Positions 1-9,016 of a stretch of DNA of 40,260 bases are shown one piece after another. Position 1 is the stretch's first letter; each line of letters starts with the position of its first letter. Under the pieces are notes generated by a model that was given only the letters and a program-made list of their open reading frames with translations, ran no database searches and was not told the DNA's origin. A program made the position numbers and the translations under genes. Origin of the DNA: a virus; the IMG/VR virus record IMGVR_UViG_3300046011_003368, positions 1 through 40,260 of that record; one strand, given 5' to 3'.

Positions 1-37
1 AAGAGAGGAGACTGCGGAATCCGCACATTTAAAACCT

Positions 38-65
38 AAGCCCGTCTAAACAACGGGCTTTTTTT
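38..65 (+). terminator. Rho-independent terminator between convergent genes
   Basis: AAGCCCG (38-44) pairs with CGGGCTT (54-60) across a 9-nt loop, and a T run follows on the plus strand. On the minus strand the hairpin is followed by a weaker TTTT, so it may also end the portal transcript. It implies a plus-strand gene ending just left of the window or in its first bases. The first 49 bases are open in more than one frame, so the reading frame of that gene cannot be chosen. Confidence 0.8.
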
Positions 66-1449
66 ACACTGTCGGCATTCCTACTGGATTCATTGCAATC
101 AACTCTTGTTCATCTTCAAACGTCTTATCAGCCGCAATAATGTCATTCTGTTTCAGTTGTTCAAAAAGGGCGTTGTGCGATATTGCCCCACTTTGCCACG
201 CCGTCACCAATGCCGTTAAATCTTGCGCGGTCATGGTAGGCGGTACAAAATCACGATTCAATTCAACGCTAACATCACCTGCAATATTTGACCAGTCACG
301 CAACCACTCAAGAATGTGAGTAAGACTAATGCTAATTGACTGGCTAATTGAAGCTAAAACACTATTTTCACCAGCACGATGGATTGACGCGGTTTGAGCT
401 GATTCAATGCCCTTGCTTTCAGGTGCAAGCATTCTAGCGCCTAATGTTGCCATCATGCTTTCTTTTTCGCGCATTGCTTCGCGCAATTCGCCTAAACCCT
501 GACCAGTAAATTCAAGGAATGTTGCGCTTGCTTGCGGGTCAGGAAATACCCACGCTCTAGCACTGCCAATGCTTAACGATTGACCAGATTCTAATTGCAC
601 ACCACAAACAACAGGTGTAGGCAATCCAGTAAAGTGTCTACCATGTTCTAAATCAGCACTGGTGCGATAATGCGATAAATTAACATCGACTAAATCAAGC
701 AATGGTGGCTTATCTACACATGGCGAATTATCACGCACACCGATAAATTCAAACGGAATAAATGACATCGTATTGCCATTTTGAAGCGGGTAAATATCCT
801 CACCAATTTGCGTAATCTTACCTAATTTATCTTCTTCAAAAACTCTTTGACGATAGACTTCAACCAAATCCAATACGCGATAACGTGTCACCGTTTCTGA
901 TTCAAATTCATCTTTGGCAACTTCAGCCGATTCTTTTAAAACAACCATTGATAACATTTGCACGTTATTTACGCACTTAGTTTTCCAATTGATAATGCTT
1001 TCAGCATCGTACTTTGTCGCATAAGGTCGTGCGCCTAACTGTGCCATTTCTGCCATAGTCGAAGCGTTTGTGATAGGCGGATAATCAACCAAAACACCAC
1101 AACGACCAAAAACAACAATGTCATCGGCTACCATTTCAGATAATTGGTGCAGTGATAAACCTGTCATCGTCACATCATCAATAATACTTTGCATTGACGT
1201 TGGATATTCAACTTTAGGCGGCTTTAAAAATAACATTCCTGTTAAGCCATCAACTGTGCGAGCAGTGGCGTTGTAATATAATGCGCGTTTAACGTAAGCC
1301 TTGTACTCGTCATCGCTTTGACCACTAAGGCGCGGCAGATATTTAACACCATATTCATGGACTTCACGCTGCCCTTCGACAGCGTGTTCACAATCTTCCC
1401 ATGATTGATATGATTCTGTGTATTCGGGGTGTTTTGTATTGACTGGCAT
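64..1449 (-). CDS. Portal protein (DUF4055 family)
   Basis: A 461-residue protein resembling the DUF4055 family that serves as portal in several siphoviruses. The portal forms the dodecameric ring at one capsid vertex through which terminase pumps DNA and to which the connector attaches. Family-like features are the N-terminal stretch with DDEYKAYVKRALYYNATART near residues 46-65 and a GLTGMLFLKPP segment near 69-79. The ATG lies 3 nt after the stop of the fibre-assembly gene, so the two are cotranscribed. Position is odd: the portal follows the fibre genes instead of directly following terminase. The family assignment is by recalled sequence resemblance. Confidence 0.85.
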   Translation of the reverse strand: MPVNTKHPEYTESYQSWEDCEHAVEGQREVHEYGVKYLPRLSGQSDDEYKAYVKRALYYNATARTVDGLTGMLFLKPPKVEYPTSMQSIIDDVTMTGLSLHQLSEMVADDIVVFGRCGVLVDYPPITNASTMAEMAQLGARPYATKYDAESIINWKTKCVNNVQMLSMVVLKESAEVAKDEFESETVTRYRVLDLVEVYRQRVFEEDKLGKITQIGEDIYPLQNGNTMSFIPFEFIGVRDNSPCVDKPPLLDLVDVNLSHYRTSADLEHGRHFTGLPTPVVCGVQLESGQSLSIGSARAWVFPDPQASATFLEFTGQGLGELREAMREKESMMATLGARMLAPESKGIESAQTASIHRAGENSVLASISQSISISLTHILEWLRDWSNIAGDVSVELNRDFVPPTMTAQDLTALVTAWQSGAISHNALFEQLKQNDIIAADKTFEDEQELIAMNPVGMPTV

Positions 1450-1452
1450 TTA

Positions 1453-1959
1453 TTACTCCCAACTCAAAACAGGCAATGGCTCGTTATTATAAAATGCTTT
1501 CCATGTTAAATCCCACAATTCAATTGCGTGTACTGCTTCATTTTGCCAAGTTACATTTGTTGAATTTAACAACGCGCTTGCCTCACCAATTGAATCAATA
1601 TCTTTTTCTTTTAAAAATAAATTAAAATCGGACTCTATTTTAGCTATTTGAGCATTGCGCTCGTTAATAACCGATTGTTGTTCATCAACTATTTTACGAT
1701 CTTGTGCGTCTGTTAGTGATTCACCTGTTAATGGCGTGACAGTCCACTGTTGTTCATAATGACCTTTATCTGTGAGTACAGGCGTAGTTTGTGTAACCGT
1801 TTCGCTGTACTGGTCATAAGTAGGTTGTGGCGCATCAAACACCAGTGCATAGCCATCAGGCACAGGGAATGGATGCGGATAGCTAGTGTTAGGATTATCA
1901 GCTTTAATCTGACTTTCGGTAGTTAAGGTTAGAGTTTCTAAATTTAAATATTGTGTCAT
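1453..1959 (-). CDS. Probable tail fibre assembly or accessory protein
   Basis: A 168-residue protein. The N-terminal half contains an ADNPNTSYP-type motif, a YALVFDAPQPTYD segment and a GHYEQQWTV segment. This layout recurs in phage proteins encoded just after a fibre gene and annotated as tail fibre assembly or accessory proteins. The C-terminal half (about 85-150) is helical and charged and may form a coiled coil. It starts 9 nt after the fibre stop with AAGGAA as ribosome binding site and ends 3 nt before the portal. A chaperone role for the fibre is inferred from position and resemblance only. Confidence 0.55.
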   Translation of the reverse strand: MTQYLNLETLTLTTESQIKADNPNTSYPHPFPVPDGYALVFDAPQPTYDQYSETVTQTTPVLTDKGHYEQQWTVTPLTGESLTDAQDRKIVDEQQSVINERNAQIAKIESDFNLFLKEKDIDSIGEASALLNSTNVTWQNEAVHAIELWDLTWKAFYNNEPLPVLSWE

Positions 1960-1968
1960 GATTGTTCC

Positions 1969-3885
1969 TTATGCAAACGCCAAGTAGATATATACCGCGC
2001 CACTGACATTTACGTTGGTTGCTGCCACTTGGTTAATTGTAAATCCTGCGTTAAGTGGGTCGATGCTATCGTCCGTTGTTACTTCGGCTGCTGTTGTGTT
2101 TAGACTCAGATGCGGGTCATTGCCAGAAACTATACCGCGTGTTGAATCCCATATAAATACGTCTTGTGCCGTTGATGCGGTACACCTAATAACCATAACA
2201 AATCTCGCTCCAGTGGTAAATCCGCAGTCTACGTTTTGTGATGAACCATTACCTGTGTAAGTGAACACCTTGGATATTCCAGCGAGTGATGACCATAAGT
2301 ACGCGACAAATGTAGCTGCACTGGCATTAGTTGTTGATGATGTACCTAAAGATAGTGTTGTCGATGTTGGGTATGTCGAGTTCCACATTGTTGCGTCAGT
2401 TACTCTACCATTAGGTGATGGGCAAGCTATATATTCGGTATTGGCTAATAATGATGAACCAAAAACCCAACCTGTTGTGCCACTGCGCGATTTAACCAAC
2501 CACAGTTCTGGAACTGCGCCTAGATTATGGGATTCCGTTCTATTTGAACCTGTACCTGTATAACAAACCACGTCAAAAACGCCCACTGCTCTTTTGAAAT
2601 TCCAGTCTATATATGAAGCACCAGAGCTATTGATGGATATATTCCAGTTTGCTCCATAAGTAACTCCGTTCATATCAAAAGAAACTAAATCGTTAGTTGC
2701 ATTAACTGATGTTACCTCAGCAGCGGTAGACGATGTTACTATTGACTGTGACCTTCCGCGTAATCTGTCTAGCGCGTATTTAATACCTAACCTATTCGCA
2801 GCGATTAACAAATCAGGATCAAACCCAACCCCAGTAACCGTAGCTGCTGCACCTGTACCAGTTCTAGCAATAGCATTATAAACCTGTGTACCCGTTGTGG
2901 GTGGTTTGTTTGAACGTCTGATTGCTAGATAGATGTATGTACCTGTATTTTCTCTTGCTATAAACCCAGTTGATGTTGGCTGTGCGCCAATGTTTTCGTA
3001 TTCTGCATTTGCTAGGTTTGGCGATAAGCACTGCCTTCCTGGGGAATTACCTGGAGTTGATACGTCTACAGGCATCCCTCTCATAATATCAACTGACCTC
3101 CAGTTACTTGTAGCATTAACCTGCTTCACCATCACATACTGCGGTTCCCATCCTAAACTAACAGTCGCAGTATAGCTACCATCAGTTGTAAAACTCCCAC
3201 ACTGAATAATCCCATCCGTACTTGTATCATGGGCGAAAAGATAAGCAACGTATGTTGCGCCGTTGGCATTTACATGAGAAATATCACCACTATACGCAGA
3301 TAATATAAAACTCGATGCGTTGACCGATACATTACCGCCAGCCCACGCAGATGCGTCATCAGCCGTTGTTTCATTTAACCTAAGCCACGCACCTGTGCGC
3401 GTTCCAACCTTCCAGCTTGTTCCCGATGCGCTTGTTTTCTTAACAATCGCCATCCCGCACGTTCCACCGAGGCTATGTGGGATTTCTCTATTATCCACGC
3501 CATTCCCCGTATAAGTCACAACATCGAAGAATTTTGGGGCGCGTCTGAATGTCCAAGAGACGTAGGTTCCTGCACTAAAGTTACTTGCACTACTTGCTCC
3601 TAGTGAAAATCCAGATGAGGTAAATGCTGTAAGACTGTCGGCTATAACGCTATTAGCGTTTGTTGAGTCAGAAATTAAATTACTTGTTGCTCCGCGTTCA
3701 GTATCATATAGACGATTATTCCCTGCGTTATCCCTGCGTTTTGTCCAAACCAAGCCACCCTTACCAGCTAAGTCAATCCCATTAGTGATAGTCTGTGTAG
3801 AACCGTTACCTGTGTAGGTATATGAGGCGAAAACCGAATCCGAGTATAACTTCTCCTCGCTACCGCAAGCCTTTAACATACTCAT
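1969..3885 (-). CDS. Tail fibre with six tandem adhesion repeats (DUF7483-like)
   Basis: A 638-residue protein, probably the receptor-binding fibre. After a short N-terminal anchor (MSMLKACGSEEK) it contains about six repeats of roughly 100 residues. Each begins with a YTYTGNG / VVTYTGNG / VVCYTGTG-type strand, continues through a VWTKRR or MVKQ-type strand and ends in AYLF, IYLA or AYLW before the next unit. Repeat 1 carries RLYDTERG and repeat 6 carries WDSTRG, a signature I associate with DUF7483 fibre domains. Start choice: the ATG at 3885 overlaps the upstream stop as ATGA; an in-frame ATG 30 nt upstream lies within the preceding gene and is less likely. Threonine- and serine-rich composition fits a beta-rich trimeric fibre. 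Confidence 0.75.
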   Translation of the reverse strand: MSMLKACGSEEKLYSDSVFASYTYTGNGSTQTITNGIDLAGKGGLVWTKRRDNAGNNRLYDTERGATSNLISDSTNANSVIADSLTAFTSSGFSLGASSASNFSAGTYVSWTFRRAPKFFDVVTYTGNGVDNREIPHSLGGTCGMAIVKKTSASGTSWKVGTRTGAWLRLNETTADDASAWAGGNVSVNASSFILSAYSGDISHVNANGATYVAYLFAHDTSTDGIIQCGSFTTDGSYTATVSLGWEPQYVMVKQVNATSNWRSVDIMRGMPVDVSTPGNSPGRQCLSPNLANAEYENIGAQPTSTGFIARENTGTYIYLAIRRSNKPPTTGTQVYNAIARTGTGAAATVTGVGFDPDLLIAANRLGIKYALDRLRGRSQSIVTSSTAAEVTSVNATNDLVSFDMNGVTYGANWNISINSSGASYIDWNFKRAVGVFDVVCYTGTGSNRTESHNLGAVPELWLVKSRSGTTGWVFGSSLLANTEYIACPSPNGRVTDATMWNSTYPTSTTLSLGTSSTTNASAATFVAYLWSSLAGISKVFTYTGNGSSQNVDCGFTTGARFVMVIRCTASTAQDVFIWDSTRGIVSGNDPHLSLNTTAAEVTTDDSIDPLNAGFTINQVAATNVNVSGAVYIYLAFA

Positions 3886-4733
3886 AAATTCTGCCCTGCT
3901 TTGAATGCCATCCAAGACGTGCCGCCATCATGCGTATAAAAAACAAACGTGTCTTTTTTTCCATTCGTACTGGTTAGCGTTGGCGCAGTACCACTAGCCC
4001 ACTTAGCCGCTACACCTTGAAATGTCCAAGTCACAGTTCTAGCCGTCCCATCAGCCGTAAGTTCAATAGCAAATTCAGCATAAGTACCACTGGCAGGAAT
4101 GTTAGTTACAGTAAATGAAGTAATGTTAGCATTCAGTGATACAGCAAAAACATTAGCGGTATTTAAATCTAACGTCACAACACCTGTTGAAATGGTTGGT
4201 GCTGTTTTGGTTAGTTTCAAGCCAGTGATAGTTTTAGTGCTTAATGCAGTTGGCAGCCTTTCATCATTCAGTGTTCCAGTTGATATTTGTGAAGCGTCTG
4301 TCGTTATAACGCCTGTAACACTAATTGACCATGCGGCAATGGTTCCACTTCCACCAGTTGACGTAACATTAACGGTTAATGACGTACCACCAAATGCAGT
4401 TACTTGTCCGACCATGTAATTTGACGGATTTGCAGTTGATGCAACCATGACATATTGCCCGACCGTATAAGCCTTACCGCTTTCAATGAGTGTAATCGAT
4501 TTACTGCCAGTGCCAACGGTTAATGATGTTGTACTTGTTGAATTGGTCGTTGCACCACCTAATGATGATGTTGCCGCAGTTACAACTGTTTCTGCAACGG
4601 TTACAACCTGAGCAAATGCTGGGACAAGTCGCAATAGCGAGCCGCCATTGCCTAAACCTGTACTTGGGTCATCATCGTCTGTGACAGTTGAACCATCGCC
4701 GCCAACTGTTGCGCTAAATGTTACACTTGCCAT
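3882..4733 (-). CDS. Tail protein with an SKxxT/GQYV/GSG adhesion domain
   Basis: A 283-residue beta-rich structural protein. Residues 66-140 form a domain with the pattern STTSLTVGTGSKS, VGQYVMV, GQVTAF and GSGTIAAWSI, which I recognise as a module common in phage tail spikes and fibres. A second copy sits in the neighbouring tail protein. The C-terminal region (about 190-283) reads like a beta-sandwich ending in GTSWMAFKAGQ, probably fibre-linking. It overlaps the upstream gene as TAATG and the fibre gene as ATGA, so translation is coupled. Likely a fibre-base or connector protein of the tail tip; the exact role is not known. Confidence 0.6.
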   Translation of the reverse strand: MASVTFSATVGGDGSTVTDDDDPSTGLGNGGSLLRLVPAFAQVVTVAETVVTAATSSLGGATTNSTSTTSLTVGTGSKSITLIESGKAYTVGQYVMVASTANPSNYMVGQVTAFGGTSLTVNVTSTGGSGTIAAWSISVTGVITTDASQISTGTLNDERLPTALSTKTITGLKLTKTAPTISTGVVTLDLNTANVFAVSLNANITSFTVTNIPASGTYAEFAIELTADGTARTVTWTFQGVAAKWASGTAPTLTSTNGKKDTFVFYTHDGGTSWMAFKAGQNL

Positions 4734-5893
4734 TAAACAATTTCCTCTAATTTTAATGCTGTTTGAAACCGACCAACAAACGGATTATCAATCGGACTTA
4801 ATTCTGAAAAGTTGCACAGGAATGTCCGCGCATAAAAATTCTTATCGACCGTCATGTTAATGTTGCCAATATACTCAGGCTTTGAATAAGTATAAAGCAA
4901 TTCTCCAGATAAACCCACCTCGCGCTGTGCATCATAAAAACCACTAAATGCTTCAGATTGCGATAATGACTTAAACACACATGACAAAGTACGCATTTTA
5001 GGCTTAACGTAAAAATACTTTGTGTTATCAATCGAGCGTTGAATTTCAGTCAAATCAACATAGCCCTGAGAAATATCGCCATATTCAGGATTGATGCGTG
5101 GCTCAACTGTGCGACCTAAAAAGATACGCCCTATTTCGAGGTAGTTATCGCCGTTAATCAGTGACCACGCATTATGCGAACCTGTACCTCCATACATTGT
5201 AGTATTTAAAACTAATGCGCCTGTTGTGCTATTGTATGACTTAATTTTACCAGAAACAAACGTACCAATATCACTAGTTTTATAGATCGTGACTTCTTGC
5301 CCCGCAATTAAAGTTAATCCAGTACCAACCGTAAATGATTTATCACCTAAACCGACCGTGACGGATGTTGTGCTTGTTGTTGCAGCAGTAGTTGTGTCAT
5401 CAATAACAATTTTAACACTACGAATCATTTGGTTGTCTGTTGGATAATAGGTACACATTGAAGTGTAGCCTTTGCGTTGTTCTTCTTCGATTGTACCTGA
5501 CCACCAATTGCGTGATTCCCACGGTATCACTTCACCTGCTTGTCCATTTGCATAAATCGGATGTAAAACAGTCCAAGATCTAAAGTTTGCACCGCTATCA
5601 AATCGAACATCACCGCCAAAATCTAATTCACTGTAACCAATGAAACGAACTTTTGCCGATGTTGTAAAATTGTGATTGATAACCGATACAACGCCGATAG
5701 AACGCGCCTCGTAAGGTAAATTGACTTTTAAAACAGTCGCACGAATGCCTGTAACTGTGCGAGCTACACGTTTCAATACTTTGTTTTGAATGTTTGAAAG
5801 TGGCAGAGTTGTTGACCAATCAGCAGGGTTATCGTCACTGATTTCGCATTCATCAATTCTATTTGGATAAGACAAGCTGACGTTACTTGTCAT
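4733..5893 (-). CDS. Tail-tip structural protein with inserted adhesion domain
   Basis: A 386-residue protein of the tail-tip block. The flanking parts (about 1-168 and 247-386) read as one protein with an IGRIFLG motif after the insertion. Residues about 173-246 are an extra domain (TSTTSVTVG, KSFTVG, AGQEVTIYK, GTGSHNAWSLI) homologous to one in the downstream protein. Start choice: ATG at 5893 overlaps the preceding stop as ATGA; the start 9 nt upstream would need a GTG. The family is often found between the tail-hub protein and fibres, so it is probably a distal tail or receptor-platform protein. Function is inferred from context. Confidence 0.6.
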   Translation of the reverse strand: MTSNVSLSYPNRIDECEISDDNPADWSTTLPLSNIQNKVLKRVARTVTGIRATVLKVNLPYEARSIGVVSVINHNFTTSAKVRFIGYSELDFGGDVRFDSGANFRSWTVLHPIYANGQAGEVIPWESRNWWSGTIEEEQRKGYTSMCTYYPTDNQMIRSVKIVIDDTTTAATTSTTSVTVGLGDKSFTVGTGLTLIAGQEVTIYKTSDIGTFVSGKIKSYNSTTGALVLNTTMYGGTGSHNAWSLINGDNYLEIGRIFLGRTVEPRINPEYGDISQGYVDLTEIQRSIDNTKYFYVKPKMRTLSCVFKSLSQSEAFSGFYDAQREVGLSGELLYTYSKPEYIGNINMTVDKNFYARTFLCNFSELSPIDNPFVGRFQTALKLEEIV

Positions 5894-7359
5894 CCGATAC
5901 ACTCCAGCATAATCGACTTTTTCTTAGCATCAATCGTAAATCCGATAATTGTTAAAATTTTTCCCGCATCATACCCTATTTTGTCGGTTGTCACTAGCAC
6001 GCCATCGCCCAAATCAATCGATGGAATTTCATTAACCACCGCAGTGATATTCACAACGTCAACACGAGCTTTTGATAAATCGAGTAATGCAGTCGCAACC
6101 GTTATTGCATTTGATTCAACGCGCAAACAGCTTTCAATGTTAATCGAACCAGATAAAGGATGTCGTGTAATTACAGCAGTATCGGTAATAAATGCACTTC
6201 TAAACTGATTCGACAATACCGCTTTTCTAGCAGCAGTTACACTACCTGCCAATTCAGTTTCTTGTTGCACAGTTTCTATTTTATCAAACTTGAACGTAAT
6301 CGCAGAAACAGGTAAACCGTTAGCACCTAATCCAGTACCAATACGCTCAAAAGCAATGTTTTCGCTGTTTGTTAAATCAAATACTGAGCTTGTTGCAAGT
6401 GCAATCTTTTTAGCGTAAACCACGTTATTGAGAAAATACCAATAAGCCCCGCATGATTGCGCTATTTGGTTAAGTAACGCGGTTGTGCTGGTTTCGCCCG
6501 TTACAAACAATCCCACCGTGCCAATTGTGTTTAGCGTGGTTTTACTTGTTGCATTAAGTGTTAGTGATTCTTCAACAAGTATCGTTTCAAATACGTCCCC
6601 TGCATTGGTTGTGCTATCGGCGCAATCGCCTGTTATAGTTCCAACTGGTGTGCTACCTAATTTCACATAACCAGCACAACGGTTGAATTGCCCTGCTGTA
6701 ACTGCTGCCGTTTGAAAAGTTGCAAAGTTAGCCCATGTGTAAGTTGTGCCAAGTGTAATACTTGCGCCTTTATCATAAACTGCACTAACGGTTGCAGTAT
6801 CACGGTCACTAAACTGATAAATCAAACGTGATGTATTAACCAAAACAGGTGTGGCGTTCAATACACTGCCAAAAACACGCGGCTTGACGTTGCCTTTAAT
6901 ATCACCTGCTACACCTTCAACACCTGCGGGCAGTGAGTTGTTCCCTAAGAATTTGTTGTTGACGTGGTTACGGCTTAACACTTCGGACATCGAACGAACT
7001 GTTAAATAAACTTTGTCACCGCGAAACGCCATGTTTTCGACTTTACCGCTAAGATAATCGGTTTTTTGACCATCGTCACCAACTAAAGAAAGGTTAATAA
7101 CACCATTATCCAGCGCGTAATCAGCTAAATAGTTCAGCCCACCATCAATGTTAATTAGCTCAATTTCACCGATACTAGGCGAACTAAATACACCAAAAGT
7201 CCCACCATCATCAGGGCTAACCTTAATCAATGCGGGTTGCGTCATTCTGTTTTCGTAATAGTAGCCGCTGTTGTCGATATAAGCACCGTCACTAAATCGA
7301 AGTGTTACAGCATTATTGCTACCATCTAACGCGCCGATTGTTGCAATCCATGTTGACAT
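5890..7359 (-). CDS. Tail-tip/baseplate structural protein
   Basis: A 489-residue beta-rich protein that begins MSTWIATIGALDGSN and has an NIDGGLNYLADYALDNG segment near 72-88. It has no transmembrane segment or enzyme motif that I can identify. It is the first gene after large terminase, with its ATG just after the terminase stop. It is followed by three further tail-tip proteins, so a hub or distal tail role is the best inference. It may be the long-tailed-phage equivalent of a central tail-tip protein, but no lysozyme or peptidase domain is visible. Confidence 0.55.
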   Translation of the reverse strand: MSTWIATIGALDGSNNAVTLRFSDGAYIDNSGYYYENRMTQPALIKVSPDDGGTFGVFSSPSIGEIELINIDGGLNYLADYALDNGVINLSLVGDDGQKTDYLSGKVENMAFRGDKVYLTVRSMSEVLSRNHVNNKFLGNNSLPAGVEGVAGDIKGNVKPRVFGSVLNATPVLVNTSRLIYQFSDRDTATVSAVYDKGASITLGTTYTWANFATFQTAAVTAGQFNRCAGYVKLGSTPVGTITGDCADSTTNAGDVFETILVEESLTLNATSKTTLNTIGTVGLFVTGETSTTALLNQIAQSCGAYWYFLNNVVYAKKIALATSSVFDLTNSENIAFERIGTGLGANGLPVSAITFKFDKIETVQQETELAGSVTAARKAVLSNQFRSAFITDTAVITRHPLSGSINIESCLRVESNAITVATALLDLSKARVDVVNITAVVNEIPSIDLGDGVLVTTDKIGYDAGKILTIIGFTIDAKKKSIMLECIG

Positions 7360-7360
7360 A

Positions 7361-8596
7361 TTAAATACCTATAACCGTTGCAAATGTTGGTGTGTTGCGA
7401 ATAATTGGGAACTTGTACGCGATAAAGTAGCCGCTTGAATCTGTCCAGTCATCAATTGACGGATGCGCGTTAAATTTTTCGGGTTCGTTTTTATCATCAT
7501 AACCGTGCGTTTCAAGTGCATTTGTTAGATTAGGGCATTTGTCAGTGTTTATCAAAAACCTGTCATGTGATAATAAACCATTAAACGCATTTATTCTATC
7601 TCTTACGGCTGGATTGCTAGGATTATGCAAAACTTGAAATCCTGCTTGCCTAATCAAGGCAATATCCGAAAGTGAGGCGTTTGTTTTTTGAGCCGCGCCA
7701 CTTGCATCGGGATAGATAATTACTTTTTTTGATTTAAAGCGCGTAAGGTTGTTGATAAAGTCTTGTGTATCGTGTGATACAAACTCATCAACAGCAATTG
7801 GATTGTTTGAATCAATAACAAACACAACAGCACAACATCCACCGATATTAAAATCAATGCTGATATGAATGACTGTATCGGATTCATTTAATGTCCTATT
7901 TGAATGGTGTTTTTGTCTATCGAAAAAATGATAAATCTTTGATTGATTGAGTGATACGAATTCACCGTTTAAGTACAATTCAGCAAGTATCGGGTCGTAG
8001 TTTGCTAAGATTTGCGCGGCGTAATCTGGTGGCAGCCATTTATTTGAGTATGTTGATGCTTTGAATAAAACATATCCGTCTTGTTGTTTTTTTACCCACT
8101 TCTCATAAACAAAACCGTTTATGCCTTGGTCAGGTGTTGTAACAACCGCAATTGAATTAGCCGAGTTGCACTTTTGACGATTCCTTTCTGTTATTTTTCG
8201 CCAAACTAAAGCCGCCTTTTCTTTTTTGAGCGTATCAAGCTCATCGACAACAGAATGCGCGGTTTCGTAAGCAACAATCCTTTCGGGTCTATCATAGCTA
8301 CGAAAAATAATAGAACCATATCCGATAATATCAATCGTGTAAGTTGATTTATTAACGCGGTAATCATGTCCCAATGCTTGCAAATCTTCTTCAACTCCTG
8401 GCATTGCGCGTAATGTTAGCAAGTCGTAACTGGGCATATAATAGCCACCGTTAGAATCAGGGCTTTCAAGTAATAGCTTGATTAAACGCAATGTACCAGC
8501 GCGTGATTTTCCACTACCTAAACCACCAACAATTGCAGGGTGTTTATCTTTTGATTGAATAAAATCACATTGCGGTCGTGTTAGTTGTAAATTCAT
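7361..8596 (-). CDS. terL: Terminase large subunit
   Basis: A 411-residue packaging motor and nuclease. The N-terminal ATPase has Walker A GGLGSGKS (24-31) and Walker B VVDEL (116-120). The C-terminal RNase H-like nuclease shows acidic residues in SIDFNIGG (D248), YPDASG (D297) and the C-terminal SIDDW motif. It cuts concatemeric DNA and pumps it through the portal. It overlaps small terminase by ATGA, so the pair is coupled. The length is at the short end for the family, but all expected motifs are present. Confidence 0.95.
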   Translation of the reverse strand: MNLQLTRPQCDFIQSKDKHPAIVGGLGSGKSRAGTLRLIKLLLESPDSNGGYYMPSYDLLTLRAMPGVEEDLQALGHDYRVNKSTYTIDIIGYGSIIFRSYDRPERIVAYETAHSVVDELDTLKKEKAALVWRKITERNRQKCNSANSIAVVTTPDQGINGFVYEKWVKKQQDGYVLFKASTYSNKWLPPDYAAQILANYDPILAELYLNGEFVSLNQSKIYHFFDRQKHHSNRTLNESDTVIHISIDFNIGGCCAVVFVIDSNNPIAVDEFVSHDTQDFINNLTRFKSKKVIIYPDASGAAQKTNASLSDIALIRQAGFQVLHNPSNPAVRDRINAFNGLLSHDRFLINTDKCPNLTNALETHGYDDKNEPEKFNAHPSIDDWTDSSGYFIAYKFPIIRNTPTFATVIGI

Positions 8597-8847
8597 TCCA
8601 CAACCTCAAATCTAACTACTTTTGCAATGTTATTTGATTGTTCGATTGGTTTTGATGTTTCTTGAGGTGTAATGTGTTTAACCAAAGACGCAAACGCAGC
8701 AGGATTATCCTTTGCAAGTGTTACAAAGTACTTCTGTCCGTTTAATTCTTCAATCGCGCCTAAAATCATTTCTTTTACTGATTTAGATACTTTATTGACC
8801 GCGCCTTTTGGTCTACCTTGACCGCGATTGCCAGCTCTCTTTTCCAT
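8593..8847 (-). CDS. terS: Terminase small subunit (probable)
   Basis: An 84-residue basic protein starting MEKRAGNRGQGRPKGAVNK, a GRPKG-type N terminus common in small terminase proteins of this kind. It precedes and overlaps terL by 4 nt. It would recognise the packaging site and regulate TerL. It is short, with a helical central region and no classical full-length HTH domain that I can recognise. Assignment rests on position, the start motif and coupling to terL. Confidence 0.75.
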   Translation of the reverse strand: MEKRAGNRGQGRPKGAVNKVSKSVKEMILGAIEELNGQKYFVTLAKDNPAAFASLVKHITPQETSKPIEQSNNIAKVVRFEVVE

Positions 8848-8853
8848 AAAACC

Positions 8854-8866
8854 CCGTAAATTACGG
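8854..8866. repeat. Inverted repeat CCGTAA-A-TTACGG beside terS
   Basis: A perfect 6-bp inverted repeat with a 1-nt centre between the holin-like gene and terS. Without a T run it is not a terminator. Its place just upstream of terS makes a protein binding site (for example for small terminase) conceivable; this is a guess. Confidence 0.4.
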
Positions 8867-9016
8867 CTAACCTTTACTCACAAAAATAGCACCCGCAAGC
8901 ATCGCTACAGCGGCTTGCTGGTCAGGTGTTAAATCTAAGCCAAAGAACGCACTACCGACAGTAAATAAAGCCGCCCATGTGCTAGGCTCTTTTAATCGTG
9001 CAAATAACCAATTCAT
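8867..9016 (-). CDS. Small holin-like membrane protein
   Basis: A 49-residue protein: MNWLFARLKEPSTW, then a hydrophobic stretch (AALFTVGSAFFGL, 15-27), a short polar turn (DLTPDQQ) and a second hydrophobic stretch (AAVAMLAGAIFV, 35-46). Small two-segment proteins with this N terminus are typical of the phage lysis cassette and are usually annotated as holins or membrane proteins. Its ATG overlaps the upstream stop as TAATG. With the endolysin two genes upstream, holin is the best call, though pore formation is inferred and not shown. Confidence 0.65.
   Translation of the reverse strand: MNWLFARLKEPSTWAALFTVGSAFFGLDLTPDQQAAVAMLAGAIFVSKG

Noticed and set aside
2015-4860. Plus-strand frames opposite the fibre and tail-tip genes
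   Set aside because: Low-complexity valine- and threonine-rich products in the antisense of beta-rich repeats; no start signals or recognisable domains.
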